DNA from: Anaerolineaceae bacterium
GTDB lineage: Bacteria; Chloroflexota; Anaerolineae; Aggregatilineales; Phototrophicaceae
Direction of reading: 5' to 3'
Assembly: GCA_020634115.1 (NCBI GenBank)
Contig: JACKCH010000012.1
Location: forward strand, 682,001-746,000
DNA: 64,000 nt
The notes beneath the pieces were generated by a model that saw nothing but the letters and a program-made list of their open reading frames with translations, was not told the DNA's origin and did no database searches. The translations under genes and the position numbers were made by a program. Positions 7,940 through 15,994 of this stretch are shown here, piece after piece. Each line of letters opens with the position of its first letter. Position 1 is the stretch's first letter.

Positions 7940-9220
7940 ATGAGCGAAAACGAAACCACAGCAAACGACCAGCAAACGGCAGTGAATCAGCGCTCTGTCG
8001 AAAACAGTGCGGCAGCACCCACCATCCCGCGGAATAATCCGGTGGTCATTCCGTCGCCAACGTATTATAACGGCGGGATTCAGCCGCCACCACCGCCGAA
8101 CATGGCCCGGGAATCCGCAGCACGCGAACGGATGCGCCGCCGCCGGGTGCAATCGCGCCGGGGCGGAGAATGGGCCTGGGTGGTCATTGGTGGGGCGTTA
8201 CTGGCCGTGGCGATGATTTCCAGCATGACGCTGTTTGTCCTTTTGCGGGCTTCGTCAGCAGAACAGGAAATCCTGCCTACGGCTGTGATCGAATTGCCAA
8301 CCCCGGTGGATGCCCGCAATGCTGGAAACGGCGAGACACCGGGAAGCGGGACACTGGTCACGCTGGATGATGGCCGCACCATTGAACTCAGCCCCTGGGA
8401 CGGCAATTCACGCTTCACCATTCTGATGGTGGGGATTGACCGTCGCCCCGGTGAAACCGGGTTGGCTTACCGTACCGATACAATGCTACTGGTGAGCATT
8501 GACCCGGTCACGAACAGCCTGGGCATTCTGAGCATTCCGCGTGATCTTTACGTTGAAGTCCCCGGCTATGCCGAACTCCAGCGCGTGAACTCCCCAATGG
8601 TACTGGGCGAGCTTCAGCGTCCGGGGTACGGCCCGCAGTTGATGATGCAGACGGTACAGTATAACCTGGGGATGCGGATTCATGATTACGTCGTGGTGGA
8701 TTTCCGGGCTTTCATTGCCCTGGTGGACGCCGTTGGCGGGGTAGATGTAGAAACCACGTATAACATCAGCGACCCGATTTACCCGGATATGAATTATGGC
8801 TATGACCCATTCTACCTACCGGCTGGTCAGCATCACCTGGACGGCGCAACCGCGCTCAAGTTTGCCCGTACCCGGCACGGTTCGAGTGACTTCCAGCGGG
8901 CGCAGCGGCAACAGCAGGTACTTTTCGCCATTCGTGACCGCGTGCTGAACCTGCAAATTCTACCGCAGCTCATCATCCAGGCGCCGAGTCTGTGGAATCA
9001 GCTCAGCCAGAACATCAATACCGGGCTTTCAGTTGACCAGCTTATTCACCTGGCACTCTACCTGAAAGACATCCCGGTTGAAAACATCCATACCGGCGTA
9101 ATTGACCAGAGCTATACGATTGGCTATACCACCAGCGTCGGCGCATCGGTGCTGGTGCCGGATCGCGCCCGAATCGGGCCGTTGATGGTGGATGTCTTTG
9201 GGGCGAACTACTCCCAGTAA
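7940..9220 (+). CDS. LCP (LytR-CpsA-Psr) family cell-wall glycopolymer transferase
   Basis: LCP enzymes attach undecaprenyl-linked glycopolymers to peptidoglycan or another envelope acceptor outside the membrane. The 426-residue protein has a proline-rich cytoplasmic N-terminus ending in a basic cluster, one transmembrane helix (about 78-100), and an LCP domain (about 150-330). That domain shows the family signatures FTILMVGIDRRPGE, YRTDTMLLVSIDP, SIPRDLYVEVPGY and a terminal ALKFARTRHGSSDFQRAQRQQ with the conserved Asp/Arg residues. A single-membrane topology fits a monoderm-like envelope. The gene is monocistronic, followed by a hairpin at 9253-9280. Confidence 0.9.
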   Translation: MSENETTANDQQTAVNQRSVENSAAAPTIPRNNPVVIPSPTYYNGGIQPPPPPNMARESAARERMRRRRVQSRRGGEWAWVVIGGALLAVAMISSMTLFVLLRASSAEQEILPTAVIELPTPVDARNAGNGETPGSGTLVTLDDGRTIELSPWDGNSRFTILMVGIDRRPGETGLAYRTDTMLLVSIDPVTNSLGILSIPRDLYVEVPGYAELQRVNSPMVLGELQRPGYGPQLMMQTVQYNLGMRIHDYVVVDFRAFIALVDAVGGVDVETTYNISDPIYPDMNYGYDPFYLPAGQHHLDGATALKFARTRHGSSDFQRAQRQQQVLFAIRDRVLNLQILPQLIIQAPSLWNQLSQNINTGLSVDQLIHLALYLKDIPVENIHTGVIDQSYTIGYTTSVGASVLVPDRARIGPLMVDVFGANYSQ

Positions 9221-9252
9221 GATCACTGCCCCACCCTATCCCGATAATGCAA

Positions 9253-9280
9253 AACAGCGCCCATACATCTGGGCGCTGTT
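9253..9280. terminator. Perfect 10-bp hairpin after the LCP gene
   Basis: AACAGCGCCC and GGGCGCTGTT pair perfectly around an 8-base loop, 32 bases after the LCP stop codon. There is no T-run on the plus strand; on the minus strand the stem is followed by TTTT. Confidence 0.55.
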
Positions 9281-9294
9281 CATTGATAAGAACT

Positions 9295-9456
9295 CCTGCT
9301 ATGCCGTGTGCCGCGATGTTTTGAACCTGCTTTCGCAGGTGGGTCATCTGACTAGCGTGCCTGTCTTGGCCGAAGCCTATCACATTTACGCTGGACGGTG
9401 ATGCCCGTAATATGGGTGTTGGCTCAAAACTCGTGCGTCATCACAAACACAGCAGG
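9295..9456 (+). ncRNA. Stand-alone structured RNA, 6S (SsrS)-like candidate
   Basis: This is the main content of the only gap over 300 bases (9221-9612). The 162-nt segment closes on itself: CCTGCT 9295-9300 with AGCAGG 9451-9456, GTG 9306-9308 with CAC 9448-9450, GATG 9315-9318 with CATC 9439-9442, and TTTTGA 9319-9324 with TCAAAA 9424-9429. Inside lie a hairpin ACCTGC-TTTC-GCAGGT (9325-9340) and a second long stem (GGG/CCC, CATC/GATG, AGCGT/ACGCT between 9341 and 9406). Length and the rod with an interrupted centre fit 6S RNA, which binds sigma-70 holoenzyme. The family assignment is inference and the strand is not certain. In 9457-9612 there is only a possible -10 (TATAAT 9567-9572) with no gene after it. 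Confidence 0.5.
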
Positions 9457-9612
9457 TTGGAATCTTTATACCAGACGGGTTAAAACGTGTAAAGACTGAG
9501 GTTTTGATCGGTAGCCAACCTTGTTGAATCTATCCGAAAGAACCGTGACAACCGCCCTATTCGGACTATAATGGTCGGTTAATGCAATCCGAACCCCAAA
9601 CACCATGATGAA

Positions 9613-10053
9613 CTATTCTCCAGCGGATTGTTTGTCTCTCTCGTCCGCGACATAGGTGAAATCAGGAAGGGACGTATCTTCCTTCAGAAACGTGATAGCC
9701 TCTTCTATCGTGGCGAATTCGCGGTGTCGCACCCCGGTCCAGTGATGGCCGATAGACGAGAAAAAGCGTTCCATCTTGCCCGGATGTACGAAAATTGACC
9801 ATCCCACGCGCTGCTGGCGAAGGCTTTTAAGCATCCCCTGTACATCGGCAAATCCGATAGTGTACCGTTCAAGCTTCCGGGCATCGGTCAGCGTATGGAT
9901 CAGCGCCCCGTCTTCACCCAGGGTGGCGATGGCATCATCCCGCATCTGAAGTGATTCATCCAGGTAAGCTTTCAAGTCTTCTGAAGTAAACACCCCAAAA
10001 TAGCGGGTCAGTATAATTCGATTCGGCACCAGCCAGGAAACCTGATATGGCAT
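9613..10053 (-). CDS. Hypothetical STAS/SpoIIAA-like protein
   Basis: The 146-residue soluble protein has no signal peptide or membrane segment. Its pattern (MPYQVSWLVPNRIILTRYFGVFTSEDLKAYLDE... LIHTLTDARKL... FVHPGKMERFFSSIGHHW... TIEEAITFLKED) resembles the SpoIIAA/STAS-like proteins of environmental bacteria: an N-terminal beta hairpin, a helix, a central hydrophobic strand and a C-terminal helix. The assignment rests on pattern only. GAGGCGG lies a suitable distance before the ATG. It lies downstream of the epimerase with an 86-base gap, so cotranscription is uncertain. Confidence 0.6.
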   Translation of the reverse strand: MPYQVSWLVPNRIILTRYFGVFTSEDLKAYLDESLQMRDDAIATLGEDGALIHTLTDARKLERYTIGFADVQGMLKSLRQQRVGWSIFVHPGKMERFFSSIGHHWTGVRHREFATIEEAITFLKEDTSLPDFTYVADERDKQSAGE

Positions 10054-10139
10054 ATTTATTCCGCCTCTACTCTATCTGTAGACCCATTATCCCATAGCCG
10101 TGTTCAGAATGACCCTTGAGAAGTTGCCCGATCAAAGAC

Positions 10140-11150
10140 TCAACAATTTACCGGAAGCCACTCATGGATAATCCAGTCTAGTGTTTGTTGAAATGCTTCT
10201 TCTTCAGAGACGATGGGAGAATAGCCGAAATCCCGCCGGGCGCGTTCATGACTGAACCAGAAATCCCGGCAGGTCGCAGCCACCACGTAACGAGTCAACT
10301 GCCGGTTGGCACGCTTGTCTCCGGGCAAAAGCCGGTACACCAGTTCATTCACATTCGCCAGCCCTTGCGCCAACCACAGGGGGATAGCCTGTACATTGAC
10401 AGGAAGATTGGCCGCTTCGAGGAACGGCGGGAAGAAGTCGAAGAAATTCGATGGAGGATGATCGGTGATAAAGTAGACTTGCCCCCCCAGCGGCGACTCT
10501 GGTTTTTGAAGATGCTGCGCGGCCAGCCAGTGGGCATAAGCGACATTCTTCACGTAGACATGGCCGAATTTCGCCTGACCGTCACCCAACCGGGTGAAAA
10601 TACCGTCACACGCATTCTTGAGGATCACGGGGAAACGGTGACGATCATACGGGCCGTAAATCCCGGCAGTCCGCAGCGATACCGTCTGGAGTCCGTGCGG
10701 GTCGGACGCCTTCAGGACGGCCTGCTCCGCAATGGACTTGGTTGTACCGTAATAATCCAGGTGACGGCGCGGATAAGGCAGGGACTCGTCGCCGTTGGCG
10801 ATGGGCGTACCATCAAATACCACGTCAATCGAACTGGTATAGATGAGACGGCTGACGCCCGCCTGCTGGCAGGCCGCGATGACATTCTGCGTTCCGCTAA
10901 CGTTCACGTCGTACATGACGGGGATTTCTCCCAGCCCCTGATTAACCATCGAAGCGGTGTGATAGACGGTATCCACACTATCGCACGCGCGCGCCAGGTC
11001 ATCCAGGTTACGAATGTCGCCGACGACAGCCTCCACACCAGAACCAGTGTAGGGGACAACATCCAACACACGAACCGTCTCGCCCTGTTCCAATAAATAA
11101 GCCACCAGGGAACGCCCCAGCAGCCCAGCACCAATCACTAATTGGGTCAT
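10140..11150 (-). CDS. NAD(P)-dependent epimerase/dehydratase (extended SDR, 3-beta-HSD-like)
   Basis: Extended short-chain dehydrogenase of 336 residues. The nucleotide-binding loop GAGLLGRSL is at residues 7-15, the acidic DVV after beta-2 favours NAD, and VYHTAS and TSSIDVVFDG precede the catalytic YYGTTK (Tyr-x-x-x-Lys). The C-terminal half follows the 3-beta-hydroxysteroid dehydrogenase/isomerase type, with a substrate lid and a hydrophobic helix near 260-275. The substrate may be a sterol-like or isoprenoid compound or a nucleotide sugar; sequence alone does not decide. It follows the XseA-like gene after 33 bases, so it may be the last gene of the ftsK unit. Confidence 0.85.
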   Translation of the reverse strand: MTQLVIGAGLLGRSLVAYLLEQGETVRVLDVVPYTGSGVEAVVGDIRNLDDLARACDSVDTVYHTASMVNQGLGEIPVMYDVNVSGTQNVIAACQQAGVSRLIYTSSIDVVFDGTPIANGDESLPYPRRHLDYYGTTKSIAEQAVLKASDPHGLQTVSLRTAGIYGPYDRHRFPVILKNACDGIFTRLGDGQAKFGHVYVKNVAYAHWLAAQHLQKPESPLGGQVYFITDHPPSNFFDFFPPFLEAANLPVNVQAIPLWLAQGLANVNELVYRLLPGDKRANRQLTRYVVAATCRDFWFSHERARRDFGYSPIVSEEEAFQQTLDWIIHEWLPVNC

Positions 11151-11183
11151 AAATTCAGGAACTCTTTCGGATAGTTTGTATTG

Positions 11184-12110
11184 CTACACCAATGCAATCA
11201 GAAACACAATGAGAACTAGTATCACCAGAACAGCCGCAGCCAATAACCCACAGGGAATCTTCGATTTTTTCTGGGCATCAAGTGGTGGCATTTCGCTTTT
11301 TTGAGCATTCACCAGCGCCAGTGCAGCGGCAGTGGGGGTAAAAGTTGAATTATCAGCCACTAAATCAGCGAAGGTTACGTCACGCTGATGCCCGATTCCG
11401 GTGACAACCGGGATTTCAGATTGGCAAATCGCCTCTGCCACCTGGATGTTATTAAAGATGTTCAAATCATGAGCGCGGCCACCGCCTCGCGTTACTACAA
11501 TGACATCCACTTTGTCTACTGCGCCATTCAACTCTTTTATTGCATCAGCAATCTGGCGCGGTGCTTGTTCACCCTGTAATCGCACATCACGCAATGTTAT
11601 TGCGGGCATAGCGGATGCGAATTCCTGGCGGTAGGTCTGCTCAAAATCATGTCGAGCTTCACTATTTTTGCTGGTTACAAGACCGATTTTGCTGATTTTC
11701 GTGGGTAATGGGCGCGGTTGTTTCGGCCATAGCCCTTTGTCTTCAAGCTGCTTGCGGACATTTTCGTCTAAGGAAAAGGGGGTATGTTCAACCAATTGCG
11801 CCTGGGCGACTTCAATCTGAACTTTGGCCTGGCGCTCAAAAACGCGAATCGTCCCCAATACTTTCACTTCTAGCCCGTTGGTAAGGGTAAAATTGAGTGT
11901 CCCTCGTACCTTCTCAGGCAAAAAGCAGTTGATTGAATAGTCATCATCGCTTAAATCAAAATATTCATGTCCTCGATCAGACAGGAAACGACGACCAACA
12001 ATCCCTTGTATCCAAAATGGAAAACCTATCGTCTCCTGTTCAACCAATGACTTGACAAGTGCATTCGTCTCTGGAATCGTTCGCTCTACCTTATGTTGCG
12101 TCTCCATCAT
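11184..12110 (-). CDS. Exonuclease VII large subunit (XseA)-like protein with C-terminal membrane anchor
   Basis: The 308-residue protein has an N-terminal OB-fold-like region (about 25-110) and the XseA catalytic core signature: VVTRGGGRAHDLNIFNN, AICQSEIPVVTGIGHQRD and FADLVADNSTFTPTAAA. In true XseA these residues begin a long coiled-coil half that binds XseB. Here the protein instead ends within about 50 residues in a hydrophobic helix (GLLAAAVLVILVLIVFLIALV region), which looks like a tail anchor. No xseB is present. The gene starts 8 bases after ftsK, so it belongs to that transcript. A membrane-tied nuclease working at the division site with FtsK is a reasonable guess, not shown. Confidence 0.75.
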   Translation of the reverse strand: MMETQHKVERTIPETNALVKSLVEQETIGFPFWIQGIVGRRFLSDRGHEYFDLSDDDYSINCFLPEKVRGTLNFTLTNGLEVKVLGTIRVFERQAKVQIEVAQAQLVEHTPFSLDENVRKQLEDKGLWPKQPRPLPTKISKIGLVTSKNSEARHDFEQTYRQEFASAMPAITLRDVRLQGEQAPRQIADAIKELNGAVDKVDVIVVTRGGGRAHDLNIFNNIQVAEAICQSEIPVVTGIGHQRDVTFADLVADNSTFTPTAAALALVNAQKSEMPPLDAQKKSKIPCGLLAAAVLVILVLIVFLIALV

Positions 12111-12118
12111 GACTGAGC

Positions 12119-14659
12119 CTACATTCTTTTGTCTATTTCATCCTTGAAGGGGTCTTGCCCCGGTTTGATGAGGACTCTGCGACTGCGCCCACCCGATTCC
12201 TGTTCCCCGACGATGCCAAGTTCGTGCATCAGGTCAATAATCCGAGCGGCACGGGGATAACCCAGGCCCAAACGACGCTGGATCAGGGAAGCCGACGCCT
12301 CCCCCGCCTCGATCACCAGGGCAATCGCGTCCTCCAACATGGGGTCGGTTTCCGACAGGAACTCGCGCCGGGTCAGGCCGCGTTCCCAGGGGCTGATGCG
12401 CCGCCGTGCCATTTTACCGTCGGCAATCTGCTTCTCATACCAGTTCTTCCAGTAGCCAACCAGCGCCCGCACCTCGTCATCCGAGACAAAGCAGCCCTGG
12501 AGACGGCGCGGCCCAGCCGCATCGGCAGCCTGATAGAGCATATCCCCCCGCCCCAACAACGTCTCCGCGCCCACCGCATCCAGAATAACCCGAGAGTCTA
12601 CCCCAGATGCCACCGCAAAGGAAATACGCGAAGGGAAGTTCGCTTTGATTAACCCGGTAATCACATCCACACTGGGGCGCTGTGTCGCCACGACGAGGTG
12701 CATCCCCACCGCACGCGCCATCTGCGCCAGACGAGTGATCGTCTTCTCCGTCTCTTCCGGGCGAGAAAGCATCAGATCACCTACCTCATCCACCAGGATG
12801 ACGATGTACGGCAGATACTCATCCTGCTGGCGACGGCTGAGGCGCGAGTTGAAAATATCAATGTTACGGGCGGCGTTTTCTTCCAGTAGTTTATAGCGTC
12901 GGTCCATCTCCCGCGTACACCAACGCAATACCCCGATAATACGCTCCTGGTCGGTTTCGACTTCACCCAGCAGATGCGGTAGACCGTTAAACCGGCTTAA
13001 CTCAACCATTTTCGGGTCGAGCATGACTAACTTCACTTGATCCGGCACATTGTTCAAAATGAGTGCCGCTGTAATGGCCGCGATACATACTGATTTCCCC
13101 GACCCGGTTGTCCCGGCGATGAGCAAATGGGGCATTTGCGCCAGGTCAACACCCAACGGTTGTCCGGCCACATCGCGCCCTAAGGGGATATACAGCGGCG
13201 ATTTCGCCTTCTGCAGCCTGTCTTGAAACGCCTTGCTTTCATATACCGAGCGCAGTGCCACCACACTGGGATTGCGGTTTGGCACTTCAATACCGACATA
13301 ACTATGACCAGGGACCGGTGATTCCAGGCGTAGGCGTTTGGCCGAAAGGGTCAAAGAGAGATCACTTGCCAATGACGCGATTTTACTGATACGGGTTCGA
13401 TTCAGCACCGTTTCGCCTTCACTCGTCGTAGCCTCTTTAAAGGGCTGCACTGCGTACTGTGTCACTGTCGGCCCGATTTTCACATCCACGACATCTACGT
13501 CAATATCGAATTCGAGCAAAGTATTTTCGATCAACACGACATTATTGTTGATCTCCTGTTCATCCGGCGTATTAAGTTCAATATCCTGCAGAAGCTCAAG
13601 CGACGGCAGACTCGAGTCGCGCTTGCCCACTTTTTTCACCTCGCGCATGTCATCTACCGTGTAGTACCGCTTCACGCGACCATCAGGTCGCTCGACCAGC
13701 TGTATACCTTTTTGCTTCTTGCCTTTCAGGATGCCAACTGCATTGAATCCACCCAGAATTTCCCGCGAAAGTGGCAGGGGATGGTCGCTGGTTTTTCCAA
13801 TTTCGACAGTTTGGGAGTCCGTTTCGTGTCCCCCCACACCCGGACGCTGAGAAGGCGGCAGATTCTCCGGGTTAGGCCGAATCCGGTAAAAGGTCATGGT
13901 GCGTTTCGAGGGGGTTTCGCCGGTTGGGGGCGGTTGTACAATTGCTGTCTTGGCGAGGACGACCCGGCGCCGCTGCCATTTTACATTCGTCGCTTCGGTC
14001 ACGCGGTCGGCATACTGACGCAGCCGTTGAACAACCGTTTGCAGCCAACGATGAACAGACGACTTCTGAATGCCAATTACCACACCCAGGCTGAGAACCA
14101 GCAGGGCGCCATAAAAGACCAACGCCGTCACCGACCCAAACAGGCCGCCAATCAGCGTGCTTAACGCCCAGCCAATATAGCCCCCACCCTGTCCGGCACG
14201 CGCTACCGCCCGCATTTCGACATCTCCCACCGCCAGATGCAGAATTGCCAGCAGCGAGAAAAACGCGAATTCCAACGCCAGAATACGTGAAAGCGGGAAA
14301 CGAATCACCACTCCTAGCTTGGGCAGTAGAATAATGATACCAAGCGCCAGGATACCAGCAGAAACCACCACACTGCCATAGCCAAACAGACTCGTCAGCG
14401 CATTCGACCAGGCATTGGCAACTGTCGCATCTGAAGAGACATTCAGCAGCGAGAGGAACGAAACGATACCGAACACGATCAACACAATCGCGGCGATTTC
14501 ATCGCCCCAGGGCGGCAGACTATCCAGCAGCGTATCCCAGAATTCGGCGCTCACCAGCGAACGATCTGCCGGAGACACCTGCGCCGGGGTACTCGGCGCA
14601 TCTTTCCGGGTCGCACCGTCACGCTGTTTATTATTCTTCGTTGTCTTAGAACTCGCCAC
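12119..14659 (-). CDS. ftsK: FtsK/SpoIIIE-family DNA translocase
   Basis: Septal DNA pump that moves chromosome ends and dimers during division. The 846-residue protein has four or five transmembrane helices (about 52-74, 95-117, 125-148, 163-200), a linker, the alpha/beta motor with Walker A AGTTGSGKS (about 513-521) and Walker B VILVDEVGDLM (about 615-627), the ATQRPSVDVITG segment, and a C-terminal winged-helix gamma domain (about 775-830) that reads KOPS-type sequences. The start codon is GTG. Downstream lies the XseA-like gene; upstream a hairpin separates it from the S1 gene. Confidence 0.95.
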   Translation of the reverse strand: MASSKTTKNNKQRDGATRKDAPSTPAQVSPADRSLVSAEFWDTLLDSLPPWGDEIAAIVLIVFGIVSFLSLLNVSSDATVANAWSNALTSLFGYGSVVVSAGILALGIIILLPKLGVVIRFPLSRILALEFAFFSLLAILHLAVGDVEMRAVARAGQGGGYIGWALSTLIGGLFGSVTALVFYGALLVLSLGVVIGIQKSSVHRWLQTVVQRLRQYADRVTEATNVKWQRRRVVLAKTAIVQPPPTGETPSKRTMTFYRIRPNPENLPPSQRPGVGGHETDSQTVEIGKTSDHPLPLSREILGGFNAVGILKGKKQKGIQLVERPDGRVKRYYTVDDMREVKKVGKRDSSLPSLELLQDIELNTPDEQEINNNVVLIENTLLEFDIDVDVVDVKIGPTVTQYAVQPFKEATTSEGETVLNRTRISKIASLASDLSLTLSAKRLRLESPVPGHSYVGIEVPNRNPSVVALRSVYESKAFQDRLQKAKSPLYIPLGRDVAGQPLGVDLAQMPHLLIAGTTGSGKSVCIAAITAALILNNVPDQVKLVMLDPKMVELSRFNGLPHLLGEVETDQERIIGVLRWCTREMDRRYKLLEENAARNIDIFNSRLSRRQQDEYLPYIVILVDEVGDLMLSRPEETEKTITRLAQMARAVGMHLVVATQRPSVDVITGLIKANFPSRISFAVASGVDSRVILDAVGAETLLGRGDMLYQAADAAGPRRLQGCFVSDDEVRALVGYWKNWYEKQIADGKMARRRISPWERGLTRREFLSETDPMLEDAIALVIEAGEASASLIQRRLGLGYPRAARIIDLMHELGIVGEQESGGRSRRVLIKPGQDPFKDEIDKRM

Positions 14660-14749
14660 GTCCCAACTAACCCTCAGCTATTCCAATCCCAACAATTCAT
14701 TATAAACGCCAACCGGGAATTATGCCCACCGATCACAGGCTAACAACAA

Positions 14750-14777
14750 GGCCAACGGTGAAGAACAGCCGCTGGCC
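14750..14777 (-). terminator. Terminator after the S1-repeat gene
   Basis: On the minus strand, GGCCAGCGG and CCGTTGGCC pair with one mismatch and are followed by TTGTTGTT. It lies 40 bases after the S1 stop and upstream of ftsK. Confidence 0.55.
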
Positions 14778-14817
14778 TAGGTCGAGCATTATGAACAGCC
14801 ACCGCGAGGGCAGATGG

Positions 14818-15804
14818 TTATTTCTCAAGCCGCAGACTTAATCCCAGACGCCGCCCGCGACTATCAATACTCAGTACCCGCGCCTCAACCGTCTGGCCTT
14901 CATTCACGACATTCCGAGGATGCAGAAAATGCCCCTCCGCCAGTTCGGAAACGTGAATCAGACCTTCCAGGCCCTCTTCGATGCAGGCAAACGCACCAAA
15001 ATCCACCACATTGGTAATCACGCCCGTAATCATCTGGCCGACGGTGTAGCGTTCGGCTACCGTTTCCCAGGGGTCGGGATGTAAGCGTTTCAAACTGAGC
15101 GCGATGCGTTCTGCCGACTGGTCCACATCCATCACGTATACCTGAATGTGCATGTTGCGTTCCAGTAAATCCGTCGGATGCCCCACCCGTCCCCAACTCA
15201 ATTCACTGATATGGATCAGACCTTCCAATCCGCCCAAATCCACAAACGCGCCAAAATCACATAAATTCGTGACGGTACCGGTCACAATATCCCCCGGAGC
15301 AAGCTGGTGCAGCAGATCAGCCCGCTGTCCGGCCATCACCCGCGCTGCCCGTTCCGAGAGAATTAAGCGGTTCTGCTCAATATATAATTCAATAATTCGC
15401 AAACTCAATATTTTACCAACATAGTCTTTGAGCGCATCCCGCCGGGCAAAGCCATTCTCGTTTACCGCAAAGTCGTCTAGCTGACTGGCCGGGACAAACC
15501 CACGCAAACTCCGCCACTCCACCAACAACCCGCCCCGATTAAAACCGATGACAGGGAGTTCCAGGACTTCATCATGTTCATAAATCCGGGTCATCTCAGC
15601 CCAGTCGGTCTGATTCGGACTGGCGGCATAGTCCATTACCGCCTGATCGTCATGCAGTTCGCCAGACACGGCTACGGCATCACCCTCATCCTCGGTTTCC
15701 TCTGGAATCGCCTCCGAAAACTCCCCCTCCTGTAACAGTGCCGCCCAGTACCCCTCGTCCGGCGGCGGCGGCGTATAGTCATGCCGCTGCGTTGATGTAG
15801 ACAT
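14818..15804 (-). CDS. S1-repeat RNA-binding protein (ribosomal protein S1-like)
   Basis: The 328-residue protein has an acidic N-terminus (1-80) and three S1 OB-fold repeats. The first (about 83-150) is divergent, as in many S1 proteins. The second (GDIVTGTVTNLCDFGAFVDLGGLEGLIHISELSWGR region) and third (GQMITGVITNVVDFGAFACIEEGLEGLIHVSEL region) are canonical. It probably promotes binding of mRNA to the ribosome or acts as a general RNA chaperone; it is shorter than the six-repeat E. coli S1. A nested stem structure lies in its leader (15847-15923), a plausible autoregulatory site. Confidence 0.85.
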   Translation of the reverse strand: MSTSTQRHDYTPPPPDEGYWAALLQEGEFSEAIPEETEDEGDAVAVSGELHDDQAVMDYAASPNQTDWAEMTRIYEHDEVLELPVIGFNRGGLLVEWRSLRGFVPASQLDDFAVNENGFARRDALKDYVGKILSLRIIELYIEQNRLILSERAARVMAGQRADLLHQLAPGDIVTGTVTNLCDFGAFVDLGGLEGLIHISELSWGRVGHPTDLLERNMHIQVYVMDVDQSAERIALSLKRLHPDPWETVAERYTVGQMITGVITNVVDFGAFACIEEGLEGLIHVSELAEGHFLHPRNVVNEGQTVEARVLSIDSRGRRLGLSLRLEK

Positions 15805-15846
15805 GCGTTTCCCCTTATCGTAACATTAAGAATCGTCCATTACTGC

Positions 15847-15923
15847 CCTGATGAGCGCCTTGTTCAGCCGGTGCCGCAGCCCTGGCACCTCAGCTACCAC
15901 CTGCCAACACCGCATTCATCAGG
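15847..15923 (-). promoter_or_regulatory. Structured 5' leader of the S1-repeat gene
   Basis: CCTGATGA (15847-15854) pairs perfectly with TCATCAGG (15916-15923), extended by GCG/CGC with a two-base bulge. Nested inside, AGC-GGTGCC (15866-15875) pairs with GGCACC-GCT (15884-15895) around an 8-base loop. It ends 43 bases before the S1 start codon. It could be an S1 autoregulatory element or an intergenic terminator without a T-run. Confidence 0.45.
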
Positions 15924-15994
15924 CCAGCTACCTTATTACCGCCAGTATAAGCCTTCCCTATGGCCGAAGATTATAAATAGCCCCAAAAGCCCTG

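Noticed and set aside
9545..9572. Promoter (GTGACA and TATAAT) on the plus strand
   Set aside because: The spacing is 16 bases and no plus-strand gene follows; the only frame after it is 16 codons. It was kept out of the feature list.
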